Assembly (NCBI RefSeq): GCF_004217615.1
Contig: NZ_SHLD01000001.1
Span: 6,014,001-6,078,000, forward strand
Direction: 5' to 3'
DNA: 64,000 bases
Source of the DNA: Micromonospora kangleipakensis
Lineage (GTDB): Bacteria; Actinomycetota; Actinomycetes; Mycobacteriales; Micromonosporaceae
The translations under genes were made by a program, and so were the position numbers. Positions 26,904 through 35,381 of the stretch are shown piece after piece (position 1 is the stretch's first letter; each line of letters opens with the position of its first letter). The notes below the pieces were generated by a model that did not search any database, was not told the DNA's origin, and saw nothing but the letters and a program-made list of their open reading frames with translations.

Positions 26904-27665
26904 ATGACGGAACGGGTCGCCCTGGTCACCGGCGTGAGCCGGCGGATCGGCATCGGCGCGGCGGTCGCCCGCGCGCTCGCCGCGGACGGCTGGCGGCTGC
27001 TGCTGACCGGCCTGCCCGGGTACGACGACGCCCAGCCCTACGGCGGCGACCCGGACGACGTGCCGGCGCTCCTCGCCGAGCTGGGCGACGACACCCGCCA
27101 CCGCCCCGCCGACCTGCTCGACCCGTCGGCGCCGGCGAAGCTGGTCGCCGAGGCGGTCCGCCGGCACGGCCGCCTCGACGCGGTGGTGGCGGTGCACGCC
27201 TACTCCACGCACACCCCGCTCGGTGCGCTCGACGCCGCCGAGATCGACCGGCACCTGCTGGTCAACGTCCGGGCGACGCTGCTGCTCGCGGAGGCGTTCG
27301 CCGCCGCCCACCCGGGCGGGCAGGGCGGACGGCTGGTGCTCTTCTCCAGCGGCCAGCGGCTCGGCCCGATGCCCGGCGAGCTGGCGTACGCCGCCAGCAA
27401 GGCCGGCGTGGAGAACCTCACGCTCCAGCTCGCCCCGCTGCTGATGCCCAACGGCATCACGGTCAACTGCGTCAACCCCGGCCCGACCGACACCGGCTAC
27501 GCCGACCCGGAACGACTGGCCGCAGTGGCCCGGCTCTTCCCGGGTGGCCGCTGGGGCACCCCGGAGGACGCCGCCCGGCTGGTCCGTTTCCTCTGCTCCA
27601 CCGACGCCGACTGGATCACCGGCCAGGTGATCGACTCCGAGGGCGGCTTCCAGCGCCACCGGTGA
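26904..27665 (+). CDS. SDR-family NAD(P)-dependent oxidoreductase
   Basis: A 253-residue classical short-chain dehydrogenase. The cofactor motif is TGVSRRIGIGAAVA (a variant of TGxxxGIG), the active site is Ser in VLFSSGQRLG and YAASK, followed by the VNCVNPGPTDTGY motif. The NNAG segment is altered to VAVHAYST. The C-terminal ends GQVIDSEGGFQRHR, as in 3-ketoacyl-ACP reductase-like SDRs. Substrate unknown. ATG 26904 was chosen because it begins MTERVALVTGV at the usual distance from the Gly motif. Confidence 0.83.
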   Translation: MTERVALVTGVSRRIGIGAAVARALAADGWRLLLTGLPGYDDAQPYGGDPDDVPALLAELGDDTRHRPADLLDPSAPAKLVAEAVRRHGRLDAVVAVHAYSTHTPLGALDAAEIDRHLLVNVRATLLLAEAFAAAHPGGQGGRLVLFSSGQRLGPMPGELAYAASKAGVENLTLQLAPLLMPNGITVNCVNPGPTDTGYADPERLAAVARLFPGGRWGTPEDAARLVRFLCSTDADWITGQVIDSEGGFQRHR

Positions 27666-27686
27666 GCCGGCACGGCACGGCCTCGC

Positions 27687-27710
27687 GGCCCGCCGTCCAT
27701 CCGGCGGGCC
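27687..27710. terminator. Hairpin between convergent SDR and XRE genes
   Basis: Perfect 9-bp stem (27687-27695 with 27702-27710) and a 6-base loop in the 48-base gap between the two stops. Confidence 0.5.
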
Positions 27711-27713
27711 CGC

Positions 27714-28628
27714 TCAGCGGACGTCCGGCAGCGGACCGTCCGGCGCGGCGCGGGGGCGCGGCACCACGGGCAGCTCCGCCTGACGGGCCAGCAGCGCCGC
27801 CGTCTCCTCGGCCGGCAGTGCGACCGCGAGCAACCACTCGACCAGCCGCTCGTACCGGGCCACGTCGGTCTCGGTGACCAGGCGCAGATCGGTGGTGAGC
27901 GTCTCCACCAGCACCGTCCGGGGATCGGCCGGATCGGGGAACGCGTAGTGCGAGAACCCCGTCAACGGCTGGACGTCGCCGTGCGGCGCCGCGTCCCGCG
28001 CCACCAGCCGGATGGTGACGTTCGGCCGGTCGGCGAGGGTCACCAGGTGCCGCAGCTGCTCCCGCCAGACCTCGACCGGCGTGCCGCCACGATCACAGAC
28101 CCGCTCGTCGAGCAGCGCCGTGTACTCGGGTGGATCCGCCCGGCGCAGCACCTCCTGCCGCGCAAGCCGGGCCCGCAGGTCGGCCTCGACGTCCACCTCG
28201 TCGTCGAGCAGCGCACCGGCGGACACCCGCAGGCGCGCGTACGCCGGGGTCTGGAGCAGGCCGGGCACCACGGCGGGCTGGTACTCGACGAGACGGGCGA
28301 CGCCCGCCTCCAACTCCGCGTACGCCCGCTGCCGCTCCCCCATCTCGCCCAGCGCTTTCGACCAGCCGCGGCCGGTCGCCGCGTCCCGGGCGATGACGAT
28401 GAGCGCTTCCCGCTGGCCCGGCGGCACCGCGTAGACGTCGAACAGGTCGAGCACGTCGGCCAGATCCGGCCGGCTCTGGCCCAGCTCGATGCGGGACAAC
28501 TTGGACGTGGACGCCCAGCCGAGCCGGCCGCAGACCTGCTCCAGGGTGAGCGACTCCCGGTGGCGCAGCCGGCGCAGCTCGGCGCCGAGCCGCACCCGCC
28601 GGATGACAGGACTTGCTGACAACGGCAT
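27714..28628 (-). CDS. XRE-family regulator with DUF5753 domain
   Basis: A 304-residue regulator of the actinobacterial helix-turn-helix / DUF5753 type. The HTH is LGAELRRLRHRESLTLEQVCGRLGWASTSKLSRIELGQSRP (residues 14-54). The C-terminal domain, from about residue 95, has the family's EYQPAVVPGLLQTPAYAR and a late RTVLVETL. Such genes often sit beside a small DUF397 gene and belong to developmental or toxin-antitoxin-like regulatory pairs in Streptomyces. No DUF397 gene is visible on either side, so this copy is an orphan. GGGAGG lies five bases before ATG 28628. Confidence 0.85.
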   Translation of the reverse strand: MPLSASPVIRRVRLGAELRRLRHRESLTLEQVCGRLGWASTSKLSRIELGQSRPDLADVLDLFDVYAVPPGQREALIVIARDAATGRGWSKALGEMGERQRAYAELEAGVARLVEYQPAVVPGLLQTPAYARLRVSAGALLDDEVDVEADLRARLARQEVLRRADPPEYTALLDERVCDRGGTPVEVWREQLRHLVTLADRPNVTIRLVARDAAPHGDVQPLTGFSHYAFPDPADPRTVLVETLTTDLRLVTETDVARYERLVEWLLAVALPAEETAALLARQAELPVVPRPRAAPDGPLPDVR

Positions 28629-28780
28629 CCCAGCCTCCCACCGAGGGAGAGTACGCACGGCCGTCACTCACGGCAATACCTCGCTCGCGGAGTGCGACCG
28701 GCCGTCAGAGTGCGCAGCAGGGGATCTGCCCCGGGGGCACGACGGCGGCCCCGGGGCCACGGCGGGGGCGGCGGCCCGGA

Positions 28781-29140
28781 TCAGGGCCGGTAGGTGCCGA
28801 ACGACCAGACGTTGCCGGCGAGGTCCCGGGCCGCGTAGTCGCGGGAGCCGTAGTCGGTGTCGAAGGGTTCCCGGACGATCTCGGCGCCCGCGGCGCGGGC
28901 GTGCGCGCAGTGCGTGTCGACGTCGTCGAGCGCGACGTAGACCGACCAGTCGTCGTCGGCCGGTCGGGGCAGCGCCTCGGACCGCTCGCCGAGCATGATC
29001 ATGCCGGTGTCGAGGGTGAGCTCGGCGTGCGCCACCGAGCCGTCCGGGGCTTCGTGCACCGCGTGCACGGTGAAACCGAACGCGGTGCAGAGCCAGTCGA
29101 TGGCGGCGCGGGCATCGGGGTACCTGAAGATCGGATACAT
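28781..29140 (-). CDS. VOC-family (glyoxalase/bleomycin resistance-like) protein
   Basis: A small vicinal-oxygen-chelate protein of about 119 residues. It reads MYPIFRYPDARAAIDWLCTAFGFTVHAVHE and ends YAARDLAGNVWSFGTYRP, the PhnB-like pattern. A single domain has two paired beta-alpha-beta-beta-beta units. Members include glyoxalases, dioxygenases and drug-binding proteins; function here is not clear. Two ATGs are possible: 29149 is one base from GGAGG, while 29140 is ten bases away, so I prefer 29140. It follows the AraC gene by 24-33 bases in the same direction and is probably its operon partner. Confidence 0.78.
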   Translation of the reverse strand: MYPIFRYPDARAAIDWLCTAFGFTVHAVHEAPDGSVAHAELTLDTGMIMLGERSEALPRPADDDWSVYVALDDVDTHCAHARAAGAEIVREPFDTDYGSRDYAARDLAGNVWSFGTYRP

Positions 29141-29173
29141 GGTTCGCATGCCTCCACTGTGCCGCCCCGCCCG

Positions 29174-30001
29174 TCACCCCGGATTGGACGAATGTGACCT
29201 GGCGAGGCTGGCCGGCGTCGCCCCGGCGAACTCGCGGAACTCCCGGATCAGGTGCGACTGGTCGTAGTAGCCGTAGCGGACGGCCAGCTCGGCCGCGCCG
29301 GCCGGGGCGCCCTCGCCCGCCGGCCGATCGCCGGTCAGCGCCGCATGTGCCCCCGCGAACCGGAGCAGCCGGGCGGTGGTCTTCGGGGCCAGCCCCGCCT
29401 CGCGCCGGAACACGGTGGCCAGGTGGCGGCGGCTCCAGCCGAGCTCCTCGGCGAGCGGGCCGACACCCACCCGCCCGGCGCTGCCGGCCAGCCGTCGCCA
29501 CGCCCACTCCAGTCGGGGATCGACCGGCTCGGCGGCGGCCAGCCGGGCGGCCACGGCGGCGTCGAGCAGGCGGAACCGCCCAGGCCAGTCGGGTGTCTCG
29601 GCGAGCCGGCACCGGAGCCGGTCGAGCCACCCGCCGGGGAACCGCTCCACCGCCACCGCCCGGTTGGCCAGTTCGCCTAGGGGCACGCCGAGGATCCGGC
29701 GGGCCGCCAACGGCGCCAGCAGGAGCTCCACCCCGGTGCCCACCCCGATCGTGCGGGTCAGGCAGTACGCGTCGAACGTGCCGGCCACGAAGGAGTCCAC
29801 CTGATGAGCGCCGCGCTCGACGCACCGCGGGTCGACCACGTCCAGCGGCGCGCCCCAGCCGAGGATGAGCACCACGAAGGCGCCCGCCGCCTGGCGGCGC
29901 ACCAGCGGCAGCTCCGCCCGCTCGCGGTAGCCGACGTACCGGTCGACGAACGGCCGCAGCCGGACGTCGGGACGACCGACGACGACCTCGAACGTGCCCA
30001 T
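29174..30001 (-). CDS. AraC-family regulator
   Basis: A 275-residue regulator with a C-terminal pair of HTH motifs: VGPLAEELGWSRRHLATVFRREAGLAPKTTARLLRFAGA and ELAVRYGYYDQSHLIREFREFAGATPASL. The N-terminal 150 residues resemble the DUF6597/AraC sensing domain seen in paralogues linked to glyoxalase or VOC genes, which fits the VOC gene directly downstream. GGAGG lies upstream of the ATG at 29999-30001. It probably controls its own operon. The inducer is unknown. Confidence 0.86.
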   Translation of the reverse strand: MGTFEVVVGRPDVRLRPFVDRYVGYRERAELPLVRRQAAGAFVVLILGWGAPLDVVDPRCVERGAHQVDSFVAGTFDAYCLTRTIGVGTGVELLLAPLAARRILGVPLGELANRAVAVERFPGGWLDRLRCRLAETPDWPGRFRLLDAAVAARLAAAEPVDPRLEWAWRRLAGSAGRVGVGPLAEELGWSRRHLATVFRREAGLAPKTTARLLRFAGAHAALTGDRPAGEGAPAGAAELAVRYGYYDQSHLIREFREFAGATPASLARSHSSNPG

Positions 30002-30017
30002 CCCCGGCCTCCGTCCG

Positions 30018-32126
30018 TCACCTCACGCCGGCGGCGTCCATCCCCCGCAGCTCCTTCTTGAGATCGGCGACCTCGTCGCGGATCCGGGCCGCCAGCTCGA
30101 ACTGCAGCTCGCGCGCAGCGGCCAGCATCTGGTCGTTGAGCTCCTGGATGAGGTTGGCCAGGTCGGCCCGGGCCATCCCCTCCCGCGAGGGGGCGGCGCC
30201 GCCGGCCCGACTGCGGCTGCGGGTCTCCTTGACCGGCGCCTTGCCCCGGGAGAGCTGTCGCGCCGCGCCGCCGACCCGGCTGTTCTCGGTGTCCTCGGCC
30301 TCGCGGTAGATGTCGTCGAGGATGTCGTGGATCTTCTTACGCAGCGGCTCGGGGCTGATCCCGTGCGCCGCGTTGTGCGCGATCTGCTTGGCCCGCCGCC
30401 GGTTCGTCTCCTCGATCGCGCCCGCCATCGACGGGGTGATCTTGTCGGCGTACATGTGCACCTGGCCGCTGACGTTACGCGCGGCCCGGCCGATGGTCTG
30501 GATCAGCGACCGTCCGCTGCGCAGGAAGCCCTCCTTGTCCGCGTCGAGGATCGCGACCAGCGACACCTCGGGCAGGTCGAGGCCCTCGCGCAGCAGGTTG
30601 ATGCCGACCAGGACGTCGTAGTCGCCCTTGCGCAGCTCGCGCAGCAGCTCGACCCGGCGCAGCGTGTCGACCTCGGAGTGCAGGTAACGCACCCGGATGC
30701 CGTTCTCCAGGAGGTAGTCCGAGAGGTCCTCGGCCATCTTCTTGGTCAGCGTGGTGACCAGCACCCGCTCGTCCCGCTCGGTGCGCAGCTTGATCTCGTG
30801 CATCAGGTCGTCGATCTGACCCTTGGTGGGCTTCACGATGACCTCGGGGTCGATCAGGCCGGTCGGGCGGATGACCTGCTCGACGAACTCACCCTGGGCC
30901 TGCTCCAGCTCCCACGGACCGGGGGTGGCGGAGAGGAAGACCATCTGGCCGACCCGCTCCAGGAACTCGTCGAAGCGCAGCGGCCGGTTGTCGGCGGCGC
31001 TCGGCAGTCGGAAGCCGTGGTCGATGAGCATCCGCTTGCGGGACGCGTCGCCCTCGTACATGCCGCCGATCTGCGGGATGGTCACGTGCGACTCGTCGAC
31101 CACGGTGAGGAAGTCGTCCGGGAAATAGTCGAGCAGGCAGTGCGGCGGGCTGCCGGGCAGCCGGCCGTCGATGTGCATGGAGTAGTTCTCGATGCCGGAG
31201 CAGAAGCCGACCTGGCGCATCATCTCGAGGTCGTAGGTGGTGCGCATCCGCAGCCGCTGCGCCTCCAGCAGCTTGCCCTGCCGCTCCAGCTCGGCCAGCC
31301 GCTCGGCGAGCTCGGCCTCGATGTCGCGGGTCGCCCGCTCCATCCGCTCCGGGCCGGCCGCGTAGTGGGTGGCCGGGAAGATCAGCAGGTGGTCGACCTC
31401 CCGGACCACGTCGCCGGTGAGCGGGTTGAGGTAGTAGAGCTTCTCCACCTCGTCGCCGAAGAACTCGATCCGCAGCGCCAGCTCCTCGTACGCCGGGATG
31501 ATCTCCAGCGTGTCGCCGCGGACCCGGAAGGTGCCCCGCTGGAAGGCCATGTCGTTGCGGGTGTACTGGATGTCGACCAGCCGGCGCAGCAGCTTGTCCC
31601 GCTCGATCTCCTGACCGACGCGGACCCGGACGGCGCGCTCGAGGTACTCCTCCGGGGTGCCCAGCCCGTAGATCGCCGAGACCGTGGCGACCACGATCGT
31701 GTCGCGCCGGGTGAGCAGCGACATGGTGGCCTTGTGGCGCAGCCGCTCGACCTCCTCGTTGATCGAGGAGTCCTTCTCGATGTAGGTGTCGGTCTGCGGG
31801 ATGTACGCCTCGGGCTGGTAGTAGTCGTAGTAGGAGACGAAGTACTCCACCGCGTTGTGCGGGAGCAGCTCGCTGAACTCCTTGGCCAGCTGGGCGCAGA
31901 GGGTCTTGTTGGGCGCGAGCACCAGGGTCGGCCGTTGCAGCCGCTCGACCAGCCACGCGGTGGTGGCGCTCTTGCCGGTGCCGGTCGCGCCGAGGAGCAC
32001 CGTGTTGCGGTCGCCGCGTCGGACCCGACGCTCAAGATCGTCGATGGCTGCCGGCTGGTCGCCGGCCGGCTGGAACTCGCTGACGACCTGGAAACGGCCG
32101 TCGAGCCGGGGAATGTCGAGCGCCAT
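30018..32126 (-). CDS. uvrB: Excinuclease ABC subunit B
   Basis: Full-length UvrB of 702 residues, the helicase-like damage-verification subunit that receives the lesion from UvrA and recruits UvrC. Walker A GATGTGKS lies at 46-53. A beta-hairpin region with [21 protein letters not shown] follows. DESHVTIPQ is motif II, and [12 protein letters not shown] and [26 protein letters not shown] are motifs IV-V. The C-terminal UVR domain ([28 protein letters not shown]) contacts UvrC. I chose ATG 32126, since the 30 residues upstream show no family similarity and a TACGGT hexamer lies seven bases before it. This suggests a leaderless mRNA. Confidence 0.97.
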   Translation of the reverse strand: MALDIPRLDGRFQVVSEFQPAGDQPAAIDDLERRVRRGDRNTVLLGATGTGKSATTAWLVERLQRPTLVLAPNKTLCAQLAKEFSELLPHNAVEYFVSYYDYYQPEAYIPQTDTYIEKDSSINEEVERLRHKATMSLLTRRDTIVVATVSAIYGLGTPEEYLERAVRVRVGQEIERDKLLRRLVDIQYTRNDMAFQRGTFRVRGDTLEIIPAYEELALRIEFFGDEVEKLYYLNPLTGDVVREVDHLLIFPATHYAAGPERMERATRDIEAELAERLAELERQGKLLEAQRLRMRTTYDLEMMRQVGFCSGIENYSMHIDGRLPGSPPHCLLDYFPDDFLTVVDESHVTIPQIGGMYEGDASRKRMLIDHGFRLPSAADNRPLRFDEFLERVGQMVFLSATPGPWELEQAQGEFVEQVIRPTGLIDPEVIVKPTKGQIDDLMHEIKLRTERDERVLVTTLTKKMAEDLSDYLLENGIRVRYLHSEVDTLRRVELLRELRKGDYDVLVGINLLREGLDLPEVSLVAILDADKEGFLRSGRSLIQTIGRAARNVSGQVHMYADKITPSMAGAIEETNRRRAKQIAHNAAHGISPEPLRKKIHDILDDIYREAEDTENSRVGGAARQLSRGKAPVKETRSRSRAGGAAPSREGMARADLANLIQELNDQMLAAARELQFELAARIRDEVADLKKELRGMDAAGVR

Positions 32127-32133
32127 GACGTCA

Positions 32134-32139
32134 ACCGTA
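32134..32139 (-). promoter_or_regulatory. Candidate -10 element of uvrB, leaderless
   Basis: TACGGT on the minus strand, seven bases before the ATG at 32126. Confidence 0.45.
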
Positions 32140-32331
32140 CGCCGCGGGTCCGACAGTTCCGGGCCGAGCACGGAGGGTCCGTGATCGGCTTCGATATTCC
32201 CATTGTGTGCCACATCTCACCGAGCTAGGCTCTCGACGTAGGCCGCTCGCGGCGGCCGACCGGGCCGGTGGCCCCCCTCAGGGGACGGCCGCCCCCGGCA
32301 CCGAGGGTCGCAGCACCCGGACATCACCGGC

Positions 32332-33984
32332 GTGCGCATCCGACGTGGTCGCGCTGGAGGCGCTGACCGGCCGCCGCGAGCGCCCCTGCTCGTCACCCGA
32401 TTCCCGCAGCCGCGTTATCCACTTGTGGAGACGTCTCCCGGGCGGCCCCCCCGCCCCACCCCCGTACCCGCCGCCGGCCGCCGCGGCCGACGCCCGCGGA
32501 TCCCCGCACCGCCCACCGGGTCGGCCGCGCCGCCCACCGGAACCGCCCCGGTCGACCCCGGAACCGAGCCCGACCCCCGGACCGACCCGGACGGCGCGGG
32601 GGACCCGCCCGGGCGCCCGGGCCGGCGCCGGAGCATCCTGCTCGCGCTCGGGGTGGTGGCGACGGCCTCCGCCGCGGCGCTGGTCGCCGGGCTGGCGAGC
32701 TGGGACGCCCCCGAGCCGGCCGACCCGGCCCGCCCGTTGACCGCGGCCGAGGCGGAACGGCTGGCGGCGATGCGGGTCACCGCCTACCGGGACGTCCGCT
32801 CCGGGGTGCGCGTCACCGTCGGCGCCGGGGCGGCCCGGACCGAACTGGCGGGCTGGGTCGACTGGGCGCGGCCGCTGCTCTACCTCGACGTCGGCGGTCC
32901 GGGCGCCGGCCCGGACCGGGGCCTGGTCCAGGCCACCCCGACGGCGCTGATGGCCCGGCCGGACCCGACCGCGGCGGCCACTGCCGCCCCGCCACCGCTG
33001 GTGCCCCCGACCGACCGCTGGCAGCTGCGCGAACCTCCCCCCGGGCGCGGCCTGACCGCCGTGCGCGACCTGCTCCTCGCCTTGGGCGGGAACCGGCCCG
33101 ACGCCGTCGCCGCCGAGGCGCGCTGGCTGGGCCGGGAGTCCACCGCCGGCACCTCGGTGGACGTGCTGCAGGCGCCGCTCACGGCCGGCCCGGCCGCCGT
33201 GGCCCCGGCGACCCCGGCACCGGTCCGGCAGTTCCGGCTCTGGCTCGACCAGGACGCCCGGCTGCACCGACTGACGGGACGGCTGCCCGACGACACACCG
33301 GTCACCGTGGAGCTGGAACGCAGCGACCGGCCGACCCTGCGACCGGTCGACGCCCTGGGTGGCCGGCCCGGTCTACCGCGGGCGCTCAGCGACGTCGAGG
33401 CGGACCGGTTGGCCCGGCTGCCGACCCGGCTACGGGCCGCCGGTGGCGCCGCGCTGACCGGGACCGCGCCGCTCGGCCCGACCGCGAACCTGCGCGCCGC
33501 CGGCTGGCTGAGCTGGGCGGGCTCCGCCGCGTACCTCGCGGTGGGCGAGGCCGGCACGCCCGGACGTCGGACGCTGCTGCGCCACCAGGCGGGCCGGGTC
33601 GCCCGGGTGGCGGTCCCGGCGGACGGCGGCACGGCGGAGCTGCCGGCCCGACCGCCGCTGCCGCCGCCGGCCGGCGTCTCCTGGCCGCGCCCCACGTCCT
33701 CGACCGACGACCTGGACCGGCTGGTCGGCGCCGCGCTGCGGGCGGCTGGCCCGCCGGTCGACGCCCGCTCGGCGGTCCGGCTGCGCGGCGACCGGCTGGC
33801 CGGGCGCACCGTCGACGTCATCGAGTTGCGCGGCCAACTTCGCTACTGGATCGACCGGGCCGGGCTGCTGCGCCGGGTGGAGCTGCGGACCGGGCGCGGC
33901 GTGTGGGCGCAGCTCGACCTCACCCCGGGGCGGGTCCCGGCGCCGCCCACGGCCACGCCGCCGCCCCGGCCCACCGCCCGGTGA
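32332..33984 (+). CDS. Membrane-anchored protein with an internal duplication
   Basis: A protein of up to 550 residues that I do not recognise. A Pro/Arg-rich cytoplasmic N-terminus (to about 100) is followed by one transmembrane helix (about 102-124, after RRR) and a large extracellular part. This part consists of two related halves. LTAAEAERLAAMR near 136 matches LSDVEADRLARLP near 352. LAGWVDWARPLLYLDVG matches AAGWLSWAGSAAYLAVG. RQFRLWLDQDARLHRLTGRL matches RGQLRYWIDRAGLLRRVELRT. Each half resembles the two-strand pattern of LolA/LppX-type lipid-binding folds, but that is only a guess. The start is uncertain: GTG 32332, or GTG 32425 thirty-one codons later. It is divergent from uvrB and ends at a hairpin. 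Confidence 0.7.
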   Translation: MRIRRGRAGGADRPPRAPLLVTRFPQPRYPLVETSPGRPPRPTPVPAAGRRGRRPRIPAPPTGSAAPPTGTAPVDPGTEPDPRTDPDGAGDPPGRPGRRRSILLALGVVATASAAALVAGLASWDAPEPADPARPLTAAEAERLAAMRVTAYRDVRSGVRVTVGAGAARTELAGWVDWARPLLYLDVGGPGAGPDRGLVQATPTALMARPDPTAAATAAPPPLVPPTDRWQLREPPPGRGLTAVRDLLLALGGNRPDAVAAEARWLGRESTAGTSVDVLQAPLTAGPAAVAPATPAPVRQFRLWLDQDARLHRLTGRLPDDTPVTVELERSDRPTLRPVDALGGRPGLPRALSDVEADRLARLPTRLRAAGGAALTGTAPLGPTANLRAAGWLSWAGSAAYLAVGEAGTPGRRTLLRHQAGRVARVAVPADGGTAELPARPPLPPPAGVSWPRPTSSTDDLDRLVGAALRAAGPPVDARSAVRLRGDRLAGRTVDVIELRGQLRYWIDRAGLLRRVELRTGRGVWAQLDLTPGRVPAPPTATPPPRPTAR

Positions 33985-33993
33985 GGCCGGGCT

Positions 33994-34021
33994 GATCTGG
34001 TCGAGCCAACCCGACCAGATC
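33994..34021. terminator. Hairpin between convergent genes
   Basis: GATCTGGTCG (33994-34003) pairs perfectly with 34012-34021 around an 8-base loop. It lies ten bases after the stop of the duplicated membrane protein and upstream of the convergent coaE stop. Confidence 0.6.
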
Positions 34022-34064
34022 GAGAACCCGCCGAGCCGGCCGACGGCCGGTCAGGGGCGGGCCG

Positions 34065-35240
34065 TCAGGGCCGCCAGCCGGTCCGCTCGGCCCACTCCTC
34101 GGCCCGGAGGTGCTCCTCGTCGAACCAGGGGTCCTTCAGCGTGCCGTAGGTCGCGCTGTCCGGGGCCGAGGCCACCAGCTCCCGCTTGAGGTGCAGGTAG
34201 GCGGCCCGCTGGTCCGGGTCGGCGCGCAGGTGGTCGCGCATCAGCAGGGCGTACCGCCAGGCCGGGGAGCCGGCCACCCGCAGGTGCAGGTGCACCGGAC
34301 GGCCGGGGTCCGCGCTGCCGTGCAGCCGCTTCTCCCACCGTCCGCTGCCGGCCCGACGAGGGTTGTCCCACCACTCGCCGGGCAGCCGGGGGAAGCCGGC
34401 GTCCGCGAGCCGCTCGGCGAGCGGCCCGTCCGCCTCGGCCAGCGACGGCACGCCGAGCTGGATGTCGATGACGTCCTTCGCGGCGAGCCCGGGCACGGCG
34501 GTCGAGCCGATGTGCTCGATGCACAGGTCGGCGGGGGCGAGCGCGTGCCGGATCCGGGCGGCCAGCCGGGCGTACTGCTCGGGCCAGGTCGGGTCGGGCT
34601 CGGTGAGCACCGCCTGCTCCGGCCGGATCGCCCGCCGCGCCCGCAGGTTCCCCTCGTAGGGGACCAGCCGGTCGCGCCACAGCCCGTCCACCGCCGCGTG
34701 CAGCTCCGCCAGGTCACCGTCGTTGCTCAGCACCACGTCGGCCGCCGCGCGCCGGCGGGCGTCGTCGGCCTGCGCGGCGATCCGCCGCTCGGCCTCCGCG
34801 CGGTCCATGCCGCGATCGCGGGTCAACCGCTCCAGCCGGGTGGTCACCGCCGTCTGCACGACCACCACCAGGTGGTACGTCGGCGCGAGCCCCACCTCCA
34901 CCAGCAGCGGTACGTCGTTGACCACGACGGCGTGCGACGGCGCCGCGGCGACCAGCTCGGCGGTACGCGCCCGCACCCGGGGATGAGTGATCGCCTCCAG
35001 CCGGCGGCGGGCCGCCTCGTCGGCGAAGACGACCGCGCCCAGCGCCGCCCGGTCCAGCGCGCCGTGGGCGTCGAGCACCCGGTCGGAGAAGGTCGCGACG
35101 ATCTCGGCCAGCCCGGCGCTGCCCGGGGCGACCACCTCGCGGGCAACGTGGTCGGCGTCGATCACCACCGCGCCGAGCGCGGCCAGCCGGGCCGCCACGG
35201 CGCTCTTGCCGGACCCGATCCCACCGGTCAGTCCCACCAT
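34065..35240 (-). CDS. coaE: Dephospho-CoA kinase fused to a GrpB domain
   Basis: A 391-residue fusion. Residues 1-200 are dephospho-CoA kinase, the last step of coenzyme A synthesis. They include P-loop GLTGGIGSGKS at the N-terminus, DADHVAREV, HPRVR and VNDVPLLVE. Residues 215-391 are a GrpB/UPF0157 nucleotidyltransferase-like domain (IEHIGSTAVPGLAAKDVIDIQLGV, then HLHLRVAGSPAWRYALLMRDHLR). This fusion is known from actinobacteria, where the GrpB part of the mycobacterial enzyme aids folding and activity. ATG 35238-35240 opens MVGLTGGIGSGK; GTG 35246 is an alternative. A strong terminator separates it from the co-directional rpsA. Confidence 0.94.
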   Translation of the reverse strand: MVGLTGGIGSGKSAVAARLAALGAVVIDADHVAREVVAPGSAGLAEIVATFSDRVLDAHGALDRAALGAVVFADEAARRRLEAITHPRVRARTAELVAAAPSHAVVVNDVPLLVEVGLAPTYHLVVVVQTAVTTRLERLTRDRGMDRAEAERRIAAQADDARRRAAADVVLSNDGDLAELHAAVDGLWRDRLVPYEGNLRARRAIRPEQAVLTEPDPTWPEQYARLAARIRHALAPADLCIEHIGSTAVPGLAAKDVIDIQLGVPSLAEADGPLAERLADAGFPRLPGEWWDNPRRAGSGRWEKRLHGSADPGRPVHLHLRVAGSPAWRYALLMRDHLRADPDQRAAYLHLKRELVASAPDSATYGTLKDPWFDEEHLRAEEWAERTGWRP

Positions 35241-35316
35241 CAGCACCGGACCAGTCAACCCGATCACCCGTCCGCTGCCAAACGGGGCCGGCACGGGACG
35301 GCGCCGGACATGGCGA

Positions 35317-35366
35317 GGGCCCCGCCCCCGGCGACCCGGTGGAACCGGATCGCGGGGGCGGGGCCC
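35317..35366 (-). terminator. Terminator between rpsA and coaE
   Basis: A perfect 14-bp GC-only stem (35317-35330 with 35353-35366) encloses a 22-base loop, 16 bases after the rpsA stop. The loop is itself palindromic in part (CCGGTGGAACCGG). It should limit read-through from highly expressed rpsA into coaE. Confidence 0.65.
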
Positions 35367-35381
35367 GTCGTCGTCAGCGGG

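Noticed and set aside
32414..32430. TTATCCACTTGTGGA resembling DnaA boxes.
   Set aside because: A single imperfect box inside or near the start of a gene, with no cluster and no dnaA or dnaN nearby, does not indicate an origin.
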